Origin: Amphichorda felina
Taxonomy: Eukaryota > Ascomycota > Sordariomycetes > Hypocreales > Bionectriaceae
Assembly (NCBI GenBank): GCA_016490725.1
Contig: JAEMHR010000106.1
Location: forward strand, 1-64,000
Direction: 5' to 3'
DNA: 64,000 nt
The first letter of the stretch is position 1. Each line of letters starts with the position of its first letter. The position numbers and the translations under genes are program-made. The notes beneath the pieces are model-generated. The model searched no databases. It had not been told where the DNA came from and saw nothing but the letters and a program-made list of their open reading frames with translations. Shown here piece by piece: positions 54,029 to 64,000 of the stretch.

Positions 54029-57000
54029 TCACGTGCGCATGCTCTCATCAATCACCTTGTACTCCTTGCGCTTTTTCGTTGCCCCCGTCATCCCCTCCTT
54101 GACTCTACCCAGCAACCTTGCCAGGCGTTGCGACACATGCCTTTCAAACACCCAACCTGTCACGAAGTACACAATGCCCAAGACAAGCAAGAAGATCTCA
54201 AAGTTGAGGCTCATCTTACTCAGCTGCATCAGTTTCTTCAACCAGTGGGCAGGCCCCACAGCCATGTACACTGACATCAGTAGCACCAAGCCCACGGTAA
54301 AATTGAATGGCCCTGTCTCTTTGTTAGCCCAACCAATTGAAGACATGGGTGGATATTCAACTTGCAGTTTTTTGACGTGGGTTCTCTAAACGGCGGTCCT
54401 GCGTTCAGAATAACTGCAGACATTATATACTCAAAACAAGACGTGAGGAATAGCGCCGTGTTTTCTGAGTTTTTAATGTTGTTCTTTTCGTGCCCGACCT
54501 TTGGCGGCTTGTACCATGGTTGCTGCTTCACCGTGACATATGCCACGGCCTGGATGGCGATAGAGATGACCATCAGTCCAAGAAGTGGTGTTAAGACCTT
54601 CCTCGAGACCAAATCTGCCGTTGGCCGTTTCCGGTGCAGAGTTGGCGCTGGTCCAGACCATCCCATGAAGATCGCCAGCGGGAGGATGAGAACAAGGTCG
54701 ATGAAGAGGAATTGAAAATCCCCGAGATTCGATGCCTTCGCATAGAGGAAGCTAACGGATGTGAACTGGATGGCCGAGTACAAACTCATGTACTTGAAGC
54801 AGCTGAAACTTGTCACCAGCGCCGCACGTCCCTCCCTGTTGCAGGGTCAATATCACCAATTCTTCCCATAGACAATCCATCAAGTTGTTGTTCTTGTGGG
54901 AGCACGACTTACCGAATGACTTCTGGTACGCAGCGGATATCAAACACTCGGGACGTAAAAGGTGCTGCGACTGAGGCCTCGGCTTCTGAAAGCGAGATGC
55001 CAACATCTGCCGCTTTCAGAGCGCCGCAGTCGTTGGCGCCATCTCCGCAAAATCCGCAAGTGAACCCAATGCTTTGCAGCTTCTCGACCAACTCGTGCTT
55101 CTCATCTGGCGACATTCGAGCAAAGACTTTTCCCTGCACTAGCATCTGTTACACCAGTTAATATAACGTCCGATTCCAGATCAAGCTGGGCTCAGCACAT
55201 ACTCGGCGCAGGATTTCGGGAGGGGCAAAGTCTACAATCCACCGGAAGACGTCCCCGCTTACGGCTAGGGTGTAGTTGCGCAGGTTAGTGATATCGTAAG
55301 GGAGCGAAGCATCACTCTCTGGGGGCGCCGGAAGGGGCTAGGTATGTTAACCAAGGCTATCCCGTGGGGGCTACATAGGCTGTGGGACACATACTATCAG
55401 AGTGTCCTTGTCTAGGCGGAAAAGGGTATTGTCAATGCTCTCCCAGTGCAGCTCTGCTTTCGGGTCACGGAAATCGCCTGTTCGGTCAGCACTCGTTGAA
55501 GTATATAACTGAATTTGACGGAAGTCTCACCTATAGCAAAATGGGGAACAAAGCAGTGGGCACTGCGTTCAATCAGCCCACACTCGCGAGCGACACTGAT
55601 CGCAGTGAGAATGTTGTCTCCTGTAATCATAACGGTCCCAATATTTGAGCTTCTGAGCTCCCGGAGCACTTCCGAAGTCGTGGGCTTCAGCTTGTTTTCG
55701 AATATGATGAAGCCGACGAAGTCCAGACCATTTTCGACTTCGGATCGTGTCATCTTCTGCGCTTTGACCCAGCTGAGTTTCTTCAAATGCCGAGTCGCAC
55801 ACCCAATGACCCGGTATCCCTTATGGGTGTAGTATGACAGGCACTCATCATAATCACCCGGGACTGTCTTAATGTTAGTTACAAAATATGGCCAAATCTG
55901 CGGGGACTTACAGCTTTCCGGCCGGCAAATATCACGCAGAGCTTCCGGGGCACCTTTAACATAGATATCGCCACTCTTCCCCCCAAAACGGCGCACGATA
56001 ACGCTTGCGCGCCTCAGTTGAGAGACGAACTCAAACGACTTGAGTACGCCTAGCTCAAACGATGCCTTCAGCAGCCTGTTAGTGGTCACGGAAGTTGTTG
56101 AGAATGGGAGGCGGCTTGGCTCTTACATCGGGTGGGCGGGCGACAGATGGGGTAAGGCCCTCTTGTTCTTCGTCTTCCACGCCCCCAGAACCTTGCTTGC
56201 CTTCCTCAAAGGACCAGTGGGTAAACTCAAACATCTTTTGATCCAGGGGATCACCCACCAGATCTCCATCCACAGACCGCAGGGAGTGACAAGTTGCCAT
56301 TGTGTGAAGTACGGCCTCTAAAGGGTTCTCTGGACCAGAGGAAACCCCTTCTTCGGCCAATATTTGGGGCTCGGAAATCACATCAGTGAAGTTGTTGGAT
56401 GCCCGTGAAACCACACGCACTCCCAGGACGTCGAGCCCATCCTCAGTTAAAGTGCCTGTCTTGTCAAAGCACATGATATCTAACTTGCCACCAACGTTGA
56501 CTCTCTGGGGGCTGATGCAGAATATTTGCTTCCCCTTGAGACGACTGAGTGCAAAATTCGTGCCGATTGTCAGGGTTGCCGGCAGGGCTGGGGGTACCAC
56601 AATGGTGATGAGGTCAAGAGCTCGAACAATGATGACGTGCCACTCAACACCGAGCCTGATGAAATTAATGAACGATGCGACGAAGCCCAGCATGGCAATA
56701 GCACCCATAACGCTGATATATCTGAAGGAGTCCCGGTAGAATTTGAATCCTGATGGCTTGGGGAAGAGCATGGAGCGAACCAAAGCGCCCTTTGTTGTAT
56801 TGAAGCCCGTTCTAACAACAAGTGCAAGCGCCACAGCGTCTCCATCTTGGTCCTCTTGTGGTCGCCTTGTCCGGATAATCCTGGTCCCGCAAAAGAGGAA
56901 GTGACGTGCAGTTTCTGGGGAAACCGAAGAGGCGCCAAGATCCATAGCCATGAGAGCCTCATCGGTAGCAGGGATTTTGGATACCGGAACGGACTCTCCA

Positions 57001-58466
57001 GTGAGCATGCTCTCGTTGACGATACAGTCGCCACTGAGAAGGAGGCTGTCGCTAGGAAATTGTGTCAAACTCGGGTCACTGAGTTCGTATATGTCGCCTG
57101 GGACAAGGTCGCTAGAGGCGATGTATCTCCAAAAACCATTCCGGAGAACTCTAACATCGCATTCGAAGCGAGAGATCTCGCGCAGTCGCTTCATAGTCGC
57201 TCGCGTTTCGATCAAAGTAGACACGATGCTCCCAACTGAGATTAGAAAGATACAAGCAGCATAATAGTAGTAAGAATCTAAAGACCACAAGGTGAGGCTG
57301 GCAATCTGGAATATGTAGAATGGATGGAGAACCTCGTCAATGAGGAGTTGGCTCATCGGCTTTTGCTCAATGTCAATGAGGTTACTGCCGAAGAGCACCT
57401 CACGCATGTTTCTCTCATCGCTGTCAAGCCCAGCCCGTATAGTCCGGACGTCGGTCCACTCAGGGTCTTTCCAACCGCTTGAGAGAACAAACTTACCCTT
57501 GAGAGGGTGAAAGCATAGGCGGACATAGCGATAGTCCAGAGTTCGGAGATCATCAATGAGAGGATCGTTTTCCTCATCGAAGTCGGCAGCGAACATCTTT
57601 TCGGAGAGGCCAAAAACCGAAGACAATGGACGCCCATACGGCTGATTCTGAACCTTCATAATAGCCATTTCGGCCCACTCGTTTTCCACGACCACCCAGT
57701 CGCAGTCTCTCAAGCTGCAAGGCCGGCCAACGACAGCAACATACCACCTTGGCAGCCAGCGGAGAAGCAGGTATCCTAAACCGCAGGTCATAGCGCAGAT
57801 GCAGATATAGGCTATATATCCGGTTGGGCTGTTCCGAAATCCAGCAATCGCAATCGTCAGGTCCTCATTCTTCATGTACAGCTTTTGGCTGGTACGCCCT
57901 GTAAGACAAGAACTTCGTTCCGTAGCAATGCTGTCTCTTCGAAGGAGATGGGCTCGAACAGAAGCTCGCGATAGTGTGGAAGAGCGTCTCCGGAGCAGAT
58001 AGTCGTTGACTGAGGCATCATAATCGTGATCGGCAGAATCGTCGTCCTCGTCATCCTCCACGACCTCGCCAAACTCGAGATCACCAATCTCGCTGATACT
58101 GCGGCGGATGAATTCCCCTTCACCTTGCGTGGCAGCGGGCTCTTGTTCTTCTTCCTGATCTTCATCGTAATACACAAAGCTTGTAGTTGAATCGGCGCGG
58201 GCTCGACGGTGGGAGAAGGCAGAAACACTGGTTGGGAGACTCTCGGCCATGGGTCCGGCATAGAGCTTTGAAACAAAATGGGGTCAGCGCTCAAGTGAAG
58301 TTGGGTTTGATGCCCGTCTTACCTCTTCGTGTGCCATCTCTACATCTTCGAATATGCTCGAGCTGCTCTGGTTGGAATTGCGACGATAGAGTCCCGGGGG
58401 GTGTCCGTTGACCCTGGACGAGCTTCTGCGCCGCGCCGGACGCGACGAGGCATCGCCGTCCTCCAT
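54029..58466 (-). CDS. YPK9: P5B-type ATPase (YPK9 / ATP13A2 homologue)
   Basis: The nine exons are 58466-58323, 58265-56127, 56065-55912, 55863-55531, 55477-55395, 55337-55203, 55145-54913, 54835-54366 and 54312-54029, giving about 1,324 residues. The acidic, Ser-rich cytosolic N-terminus carries an Asp/Glu run. A hydrophobic pair and a first helix group follow (IAYICICAMTCGLGYLLLRW). The transmembrane motif VVPPALPATLTIGT marks the P5B subgroup. The phosphorylated Asp is about residue 649 in MCFDKTGTLTEDG. Nucleotide-domain motifs are VKGAPE and MITGDN. The hinge reads GFCGDGANDCGALKAADVG, followed by SLSEAEASVAAPF. Six C-terminal helices follow. Animal P5B pumps export polyamines from lysosomes, and yeast Ypk9 is vacuolar and linked to metal and polyamine tolerance. 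The last intron uses a GC donor. Confidence 0.92.
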
Positions 58467-59571
58467 GACTGAAACGTCACCGTATCTCTTCTCTGAGAGA
58501 CATCAGAGACCACTCTGTAATGATCTCGTGGTGTTGCGACAAAAAAAGTAGTGTCAAGACTAGTTGGAGCCTCGCTAAAACTGTGTAGGTTTCTTATCGC
58601 GCGAACCCACAACGATGACGAACGTTTGCTCGTCGGAGATTCTTTCCTGGCTACCTACCCTACACCAATTATAATAAATCCCCGAAATCACTTGGTAGGT
58701 ACGTACTCTGTAGGTAGGTACGGATATCCGCCACAAGCAACAGCCACAACCAGGGTCCTAGATGCTTGCGGCTGAGGTGGTGTCCCAAATGTTGGCGCCA
58801 GACTCCAGGACGGGCGTGCCACTTGCACCACTGGGCCCTGGCAGAGTCCCTTCGATCCCCATCGAATAACAATCCACCCTAGAAAGGGACCTATACTATC
58901 GAAGTTGGCTACTTCAAGTACCGAGTACCAGGTATAGATAGATAATGATACAGTACTAATAGTGCCATTGATGAACAACTTCCCATTGTCTGCCGCCCTG
59001 TAGACATAAGCAGCTCATCTCCATTTTTCGTGGCCACTGGTGATGTTTTTGCTTGCAGCCGGGCCACAAGCTGTGCAGTCACCGCCATGACAGACTGGCG
59101 GTTCCCCCCCGCCTGCAGGATTCGCCCACGTTGGTAGAATGCTTGACCGCTACGGCATCACATCAACAACAGCCTCTCAGTGAATAGGTACGAGTAGTAA
59201 TAAAACAACACGAGACGGCGTCCAGTGCCCTGCTGAGTGTGGCAGCGGTCTACGACTTTGGGTACGTACTGACTTAGTACTACCACTAGTAGGTACCTTA
59301 CCCATTGCGCTTGGTCTAGATCCCTCAACAAGCTGGTAACACTGGCAGTGAGGTGAGCTCGGCCGCTTGCTGCGCTGCGTGCGGGTTTGCAAGGTTCCAG
59401 GTTGGCTGGACAGCCAGCAGCCCAAATTTTTTTCTACGTATCGCCCCCCCACCAAAAATTCATTGTCAAAGACCACCACCACCGCCTCTCCAGCTTCTTC
59501 CCTTCTCCATCCTCCCAACCCTACCAGATCGCCGTTATCTCGAACCAGCTCTCTCCATCGACACTACCATC
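58467..59571. promoter_or_regulatory. Divergent YPK9/NAP1 promoter region
   Basis: 1.1 kb between two outward-reading starts. It is pyrimidine-rich from 59455 to 59570 before NAP1 (CCACCACCGCCTCTCC and similar), fitting a transcription start region. GTAGGTAGGTACGG-type repeats lie near 58695-58722. No gene is seen inside. Confidence 0.6.
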
Positions 59572-61067
59572 ATGGCTGAGCCTATCCGCGGAAAACGCCC
59601 CGAGGCGACGGCTCCGTAAGTTCCTCCGTCTACCTGGTCCCTTGATCCTCAACATCTATCGTGGCTAATGCTGATTACCCCACCTCCAGCACGCCCCAAA
59701 ACACGCCTGCCAACAACGCGCCCATCTCTTCCCATGCCCAGCAGCCGGGCGTCTCGAGTATCCGGGAGGGTAAGTTGTACTTATTGGGCCCGCCTCTCCC
59801 CATGGCGTTTTTGGCTTGCCGCTGACACTGCACAGAGGAAATGGATCGTGCTGCTGCCGCGTCCATCTTCGCCCAGAACCCCCAGCTCGTTCAGATGATC
59901 CAGGGCCGTCTCGGATCTCTGGTCGGTCGCTCTTCCGGATACGTCGAGTCTCTTCCCGCGCCCGTCCGCCGCCGAGTCGCTGGTCTCAAGGGAATTCAGA
60001 AGGAGCATTCGAAGCTTGAGGCCGAGTTCCAGCAGGAGGTCCTGGAGCTGGAGAAGAAGTACTTTGCCAAGTTCACCCCGCTCTACGAGCGACGCTCCAA
60101 GATTGTCAACGGCGCTACTGAACCTTCTGAGGAGGAAGTCAAGGCTGCTGAGGAGGAGGAGGAGGAGCAGCAGCAGAAGGAAGGCGAGTCGGCCAGCAAG
60201 CCCGAGGAAAAGAGTGACATCCCGGAGGATGTGGCTGGTATTCCTGAGTTCTGGCTCTCAGCCATGAAGAACCAGATCACCTTTGCCGAAATGATTACCG
60301 ACCGCGACGAGGCTGCTTTGAAGCATCTCATCGACGTCCGCATGGAGTACCTTGACGTCCCGGGCTTCCGCATCATCTTCGAGTTCGCCCCTAACGATTT
60401 CTTCTCGAACAAGACCCTCACCAAGACATACTTCTACCAGAGCGAGATGGGGTATGGTGGTGATTTCATCTACGACCATGCTGAGGGTGAGAAGATCGAG
60501 TGGTATCCCGGTAAGGACCTGACAGTTCGTGTTGAGGCCAAGAAGCAAAGAAACAAGAGTGAGTACACTTGTTGCAATTTTCACAAGTCACAGCATGCTA
60601 ACCCTCGACTTGCAGCCACCAAGCAGACTAGGATCGTCAAGAAGTCTGTCCCTACCGAATCCTTCTTCAACTTTTTCTCGCCACCCACGCCCCCCAAGGA
60701 GGAGGACGACAATGACGACGACGTGGATATTGCTTCGGACATTGAAGACCGCCTAGAACTCGACTACCAGCTGGGTGAGGATATCAAGGAGAAGTTGATC
60801 CCCCGAGCTATCGACTGGTTCACCGGTGAGGCTCTTGCGTTCGAGGAGATTGATGAGGACGACTTGGAGTCTGGTGGCTTCGATGACGACGAGGATGACG
60901 AGGATGACCTGAGCGAGGACCATGACGATGAGGAGGAGACTGATGACGAGGTAAGTTTTTGCGATCTAGATGTCATTCAGTTGTCTCGTACTAGAGCTAA
61001 CCTGATCCTTCCTTAGGATGAATCTGGCAAGCCCAGGCAAGAGGCTGCCGAGTGCAAGCAGAGCTGA
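59572..61067 (+). CDS. NAP1: Nucleosome assembly protein NAP1
   Basis: The five exons are 59572-59615, 59690-59769, 59836-60558, 60616-60950 and 61017-61067, giving about 410 residues. NAP1 is an H2A-H2B chaperone that shuttles between cytoplasm and nucleus and in fungi also affects the septin/Gin4 pathway. The long dimerisation helix is clear (LEAEFQQEVLELEKKYFAKF TPLYERR region). The beta-earmuff core includes IPEFWLSAMKNQI, DVRMEYLDVPGFRI, NKTLTKTYFYQ and SFFNFFSPPTPP. The C-terminus is an Asp/Glu-rich tail ending in the short last exon DESGKPRQEAAECKQS. The CKQS end is a farnesylation-type box also known in other NAP1s. The 66-nt last intron is in frame but ends in a stop at its acceptor. 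Confidence 0.95.
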
Positions 61068-62676
61068 GAGGGGTGATCAGTCTTCAATGCGAAAGGAAGG
61101 GTGCATTAACATCGAATGGAAAGAATACAGCCTGGACGGGAGAGCTTTCAAGCAACCAACAGGGGCTGTTGAAGGATATCTACCTGAATGAGAAACCGGG
61201 CATTACCTTGCCCTCGCACTCCGATAACGTTTTGGGCTCGACGATCTGTAGTAATAGCCAGGGAGAGCACCAGCGAGGAGGAATTTGGAATGATGTGATT
61301 ATTAGACGGCAAAAGAGTGCGAGTCACTCACAGATTTGTTTCTTCTTTGATCCAGTCCGCAACAGTTATGGTACGACACAAATGGCATTGACGCATGGTG
61401 AGGAAGTATCTAGCAAGATGGAACCACTAAGTACTCTAGTAATATTTCTTGAATTATTTTTGTAGTGGACTCAAGCACGTAATAAGAAGAGTAATAGAGA
61501 CACTACCTCAGTGGTATATCTCGAGGGACACCACTTGCCCCAAGATGTTGTAAGCGACCGGTGCATGATATGCACTTTCCGACTTGGCATTAGGTCGAGA
61601 TACCAACCTCTAAAATTCGCCAAGAACCTAAGCCCATCAGGTGCCTTAGCAAGCAAGCAACCCCGGCGGCCCGAGAAGACCAACGAGGTTGAAGCGCCGG
61701 ATTCGGCGGCTGTGTGTCATTGAAGCAGCGCCACAGAGTAACTCCGACGCTCCGTAGACGCCGACCCTGCGGACGCAGGCTGCGGTGCGCCTGCATGCCG
61801 CTGCACCAGGGCTTGCGGTGCTGCTGAAGGTGGCAGGTTGCGGGTGCGCATTATAATCTACTAGGTGCTGAAATACCAAGGCATTGGGGTGTCATTAAGC
61901 CATCCACTGTCATGTTGGCTCACGGAAGCCAGCCTCTCTCCGATTCCATCCTGTCGGCTTGTCGAGCTGTCCGCCGGTGGCTCTTTCCCAGTACCACAAT
62001 GTATTTTAGATTTACCGGCAAAAAAAGAATTACCAGGTAGTATACAATTTATAAGTACAGGGTAGTACTTATTGGTAGTACATTGAGGGCAACCTGTTAG
62101 CCTAATATCGAGCCCAGCCTCTGTTTGGCGCGAACCCTGAGACCCCACTAACATTTGCTGCCCCTCCATCCGATACCCGGCCGAGCCTGGCGATGACGCG
62201 GGGCAATTGGTAGTGGCGCGTGCCATTATTCGCAAGATCCATTGTTAGTCCCTCAGACCACCGCAAGTCGGCAAATGTTGGAAAAGTTTTTCATGAGGTG
62301 CTTAAATGGTTAATGACTCAGGGTCCCTATATCCAGAGGCCCCTGCCTAAATCTATGTACCATTATTAGTGGGACCTTTCCCCGTATTTGCCTGCCAATA
62401 CGCGCCTCCGAAATTCGCACAGGCTTCCGCCGCAATCCAGTCAGCTAACTTTACCTCTCACTGAGCTCTTCCTCGTCCGCTTGGTCCTCGTACATTCGTT
62501 CCCCGTACAATATATATTTTCTCTCCTCCAGTATTTGTACGACACCAATACGAAGCATAGAAACTGTATCTTCGCTCTACAACGCCACGCAATCTCTGGC
62601 CACCGGGGACATCGATTTATTCAATCCTAGTTTACTCCACAAGAAATCATCACCGCCACTCTGACAGCAAACCACC
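61068..62676. other. Spacer NAP1 / phosphoglycerate dehydrogenase
   Basis: 1.6 kb covering the NAP1 3' flank and SER3-type promoter. A GC-rich stretch with short inverted repeats (CGACCCTGCGGACGCAGGCTGCGGTGC region) lies near 61755-61810. The last 200 bp before the start are pyrimidine-rich. No protein gene is supported. Confidence 0.5.
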
Positions 62677-64000
62677 ATGACGCCAGCACAAGATATCAAG
62701 CCGTCTCCCAACAGCCTCGAGAAGACTGTTTCGAACAGCTGGAACCAGCAGCACCTGTCCACATCACCAACAGCCGCATTCCACCTCCCCCCGCAGTCTC
62801 AGAGCTCAAGCTGGGGCGGAGCGCTGGCCCATAGAGGTCCCACGGCCGAGAAGCAGCTCAAGCCATTCAACACGCAGGACGTCAAGATTCTTCTGCTAGA
62901 GAATGTCAACACAGCTGGCCAGGACATTCTGAGGAGCCAAGGGTATCAGGTGGAAGCTCTCAAGACCTCTCTGCCCGAAGATCAGTTGATCGAGAAGATT
63001 CGGTGAGTAGACGGTATTCCCTAATGAAACCCATCACACCTCGCTAACCGGCCAAGTGATGCCCATGTAATTGGTATCCGCTCCAAGACCAAGCTGACAG
63101 ACCGCGTTCTTGCTGAGGCCAAGAACCTGCTGGTCATCGGGTGCTTCTGCATCGGCACTAACCAGGTCGACCTCGACTACGCGGCTCGCCATGGAATCGC
63201 CGTCTTCAACTCGCCATTTGCAAACTCTCGCAGCGTTGCCGAGCTCGTTATTGCTGAGATTATTACCCTAGCTCGCCAATTAGGCGATCGCTCGAACGAA
63301 ATGCACCGGGGCACATGGAACAAGGTCAGCGCCAAGTGCTGGGAGATCCGTGGCAAGACCCTCGGTATCGTTGGTTACGGCCACATTGGCTCGCAGCTGT
63401 CAGTTCTGGCTGAGGCTATGGGCATGAACGTCATTTACTACGACGCTGTCACACTTATGGCTCTCGGGACTGCCCGACAGGTGCCCACGCTCAACGACCT
63501 CCTCGAAGAGTCCGACTTTGTCACCCTGCACGTCCCGGATCTCCCTGAGACACGGCGCATGATCTCGACTGCCCAATTTTCCCAGATGAAGAACGGCTCA
63601 TATCTGATCAATGCCAGCCGAGGCAGCGTCGTAGACATTCCTGCTCTCATCAAGGCCATGAACTCGGGCAAGGTCGCTGGTGCTGCCCTCGATGTCTACC
63701 CTAACGAGCCTGCGGCCAATGGAGATTACTTCAACAGCAGCCTTAATCAGTGGGGGGATGATCTGCGTAATTTGAACAACATTATTCTTACTCCTCACAT
63801 TGGCGGAAGCACCGAGGAGGCCCAGCGTGCCATTGGCATCGAAGGTACGTCGATTGCACTGTCACCAGCCCCGATGAAACAACAACTGACACGGTACACT
63901 TTCAGTCGGCGAAGCTCTAGTGCGCTACATCAACCAGGGTATCACCATCGGCAGCGTGAACTTGCCTGAGGTTCAGCTTCGCTCCGTCACTCGGGAAGAG
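62677..64000 (+). CDS. SER3: D-3-phosphoglycerate dehydrogenase, SER3/SER33 type (partial at right edge)
   Basis: The exons are 62677-63002, 63057-63844 and 63906 to beyond 64000 (introns of 54 and 61 nt); about 403 residues are visible. The enzyme oxidises 3-phosphoglycerate to 3-phosphohydroxypyruvate with NAD, the first step of serine synthesis. A fungal N-terminal extension of about 65 residues (Ser/Gln-rich) precedes the catalytic domain (FNTQDVKILLLENVN). The Rossmann motif is LGIVGYGHIGSQLSVLAEAMG. Substrate and catalytic residues lie in NASRGSVVDIPAL, DVYPNEP and ILTPHIGGSTEEAQRAIG. The second splice junction restores IGIEVGEALVRYINQG. The C-terminal ACT regulatory domain, which gives serine feedback inhibition in the family, would lie outside the window. 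Confidence 0.95.

Noticed and set aside
1..64000. CRISPR arrays, bacterial operons or viral genes
   Set aside because: No regularly spaced repeats were seen. Gene structure with introns is eukaryotic throughout, and no viral protein families were recognised.

Overview
The window is nuclear DNA of a filamentous ascomycete (Pezizomycotina), most likely a Sordariomycete-type fungus. The genes carry short introns (48-97 nt) with GTRNGT donors and CTAAC-like branch points, and the proteins are recognisably fungal: a Mub1/SamB MYND protein, Mgm1, a Scp1-type SCAP, Ypk9 and Zrg17. Spacers are rich in TAC/GTA palindromes and hold four copies of a small inverted-repeat element. I cannot name the species from sequence alone. 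All exon coordinates were worked out by hand from splice signals, reading frame and family conservation, without transcript data.

Layout. 1-5.9 kb is gene-poor and repeat-rich. 5.9-12.2 kb holds an FMN-dependent lactate dehydrogenase-type enzyme (-), a DUF4202 protein (-), a Myb/SANT-like protein (+) and a very divergent 14-3-3 protein (-). 12.2-16.1 kb is a long spacer with two opposed mobile-element copies. 16.1-25 kb holds SCAP (-), a JMJD7-type JmjC hydroxylase (+) and the rRNA methyltransferase SPB1 (-). 25-31.5 kb holds the mitochondrial dynamin MGM1 (+), a Zrg17-type CDF zinc transporter (-) and a conserved two-helix membrane protein (+). A tRNA-Asn with a 10-nt intron lies at 32 kb. 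34-44 kb holds MUB1 (+), EBP2 (-), cyanase (-), an AIM6-type phosphodiesterase (-) and a small basic, probably nucleolar protein (+). 44-50 kb is one very large gene, the TFIIIC B-block-binding subunit. 50-54 kb holds a UBE2J1-type tail-anchored E2 (-) and a CFAS/coclaurine-N-methyltransferase-like enzyme (-). 54-64 kb holds a P5B ATPase (YPK9, -), nucleosome assembly protein NAP1 (+) and a partial phosphoglycerate dehydrogenase (SER3/33 type, +) cut by the right edge.

Most genes are housekeeping, and no secondary-metabolite cluster, CRISPR array or viral region is visible. Themes recur without forming an operon: ribosome and RNA polymerase III biology (SPB1, EBP2, the basic protein, TFC3, tRNA-Asn), ER membrane and protein quality control (SCAP, the E2, MUB1, Zrg17), and mitochondria or organelle membranes (MGM1, AIM6, YPK9).

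The most unusual items are: the 14-3-3 protein whose phosphopeptide-binding residues appear replaced; a 180-bp MITE family whose copies differ almost only by C-to-T/G-to-A changes (a RIP-like signature); a NAP1 last intron whose retention would remove the C-terminal CKQS box; a GC-AG intron in YPK9; and long perfect palindromes in spacers.
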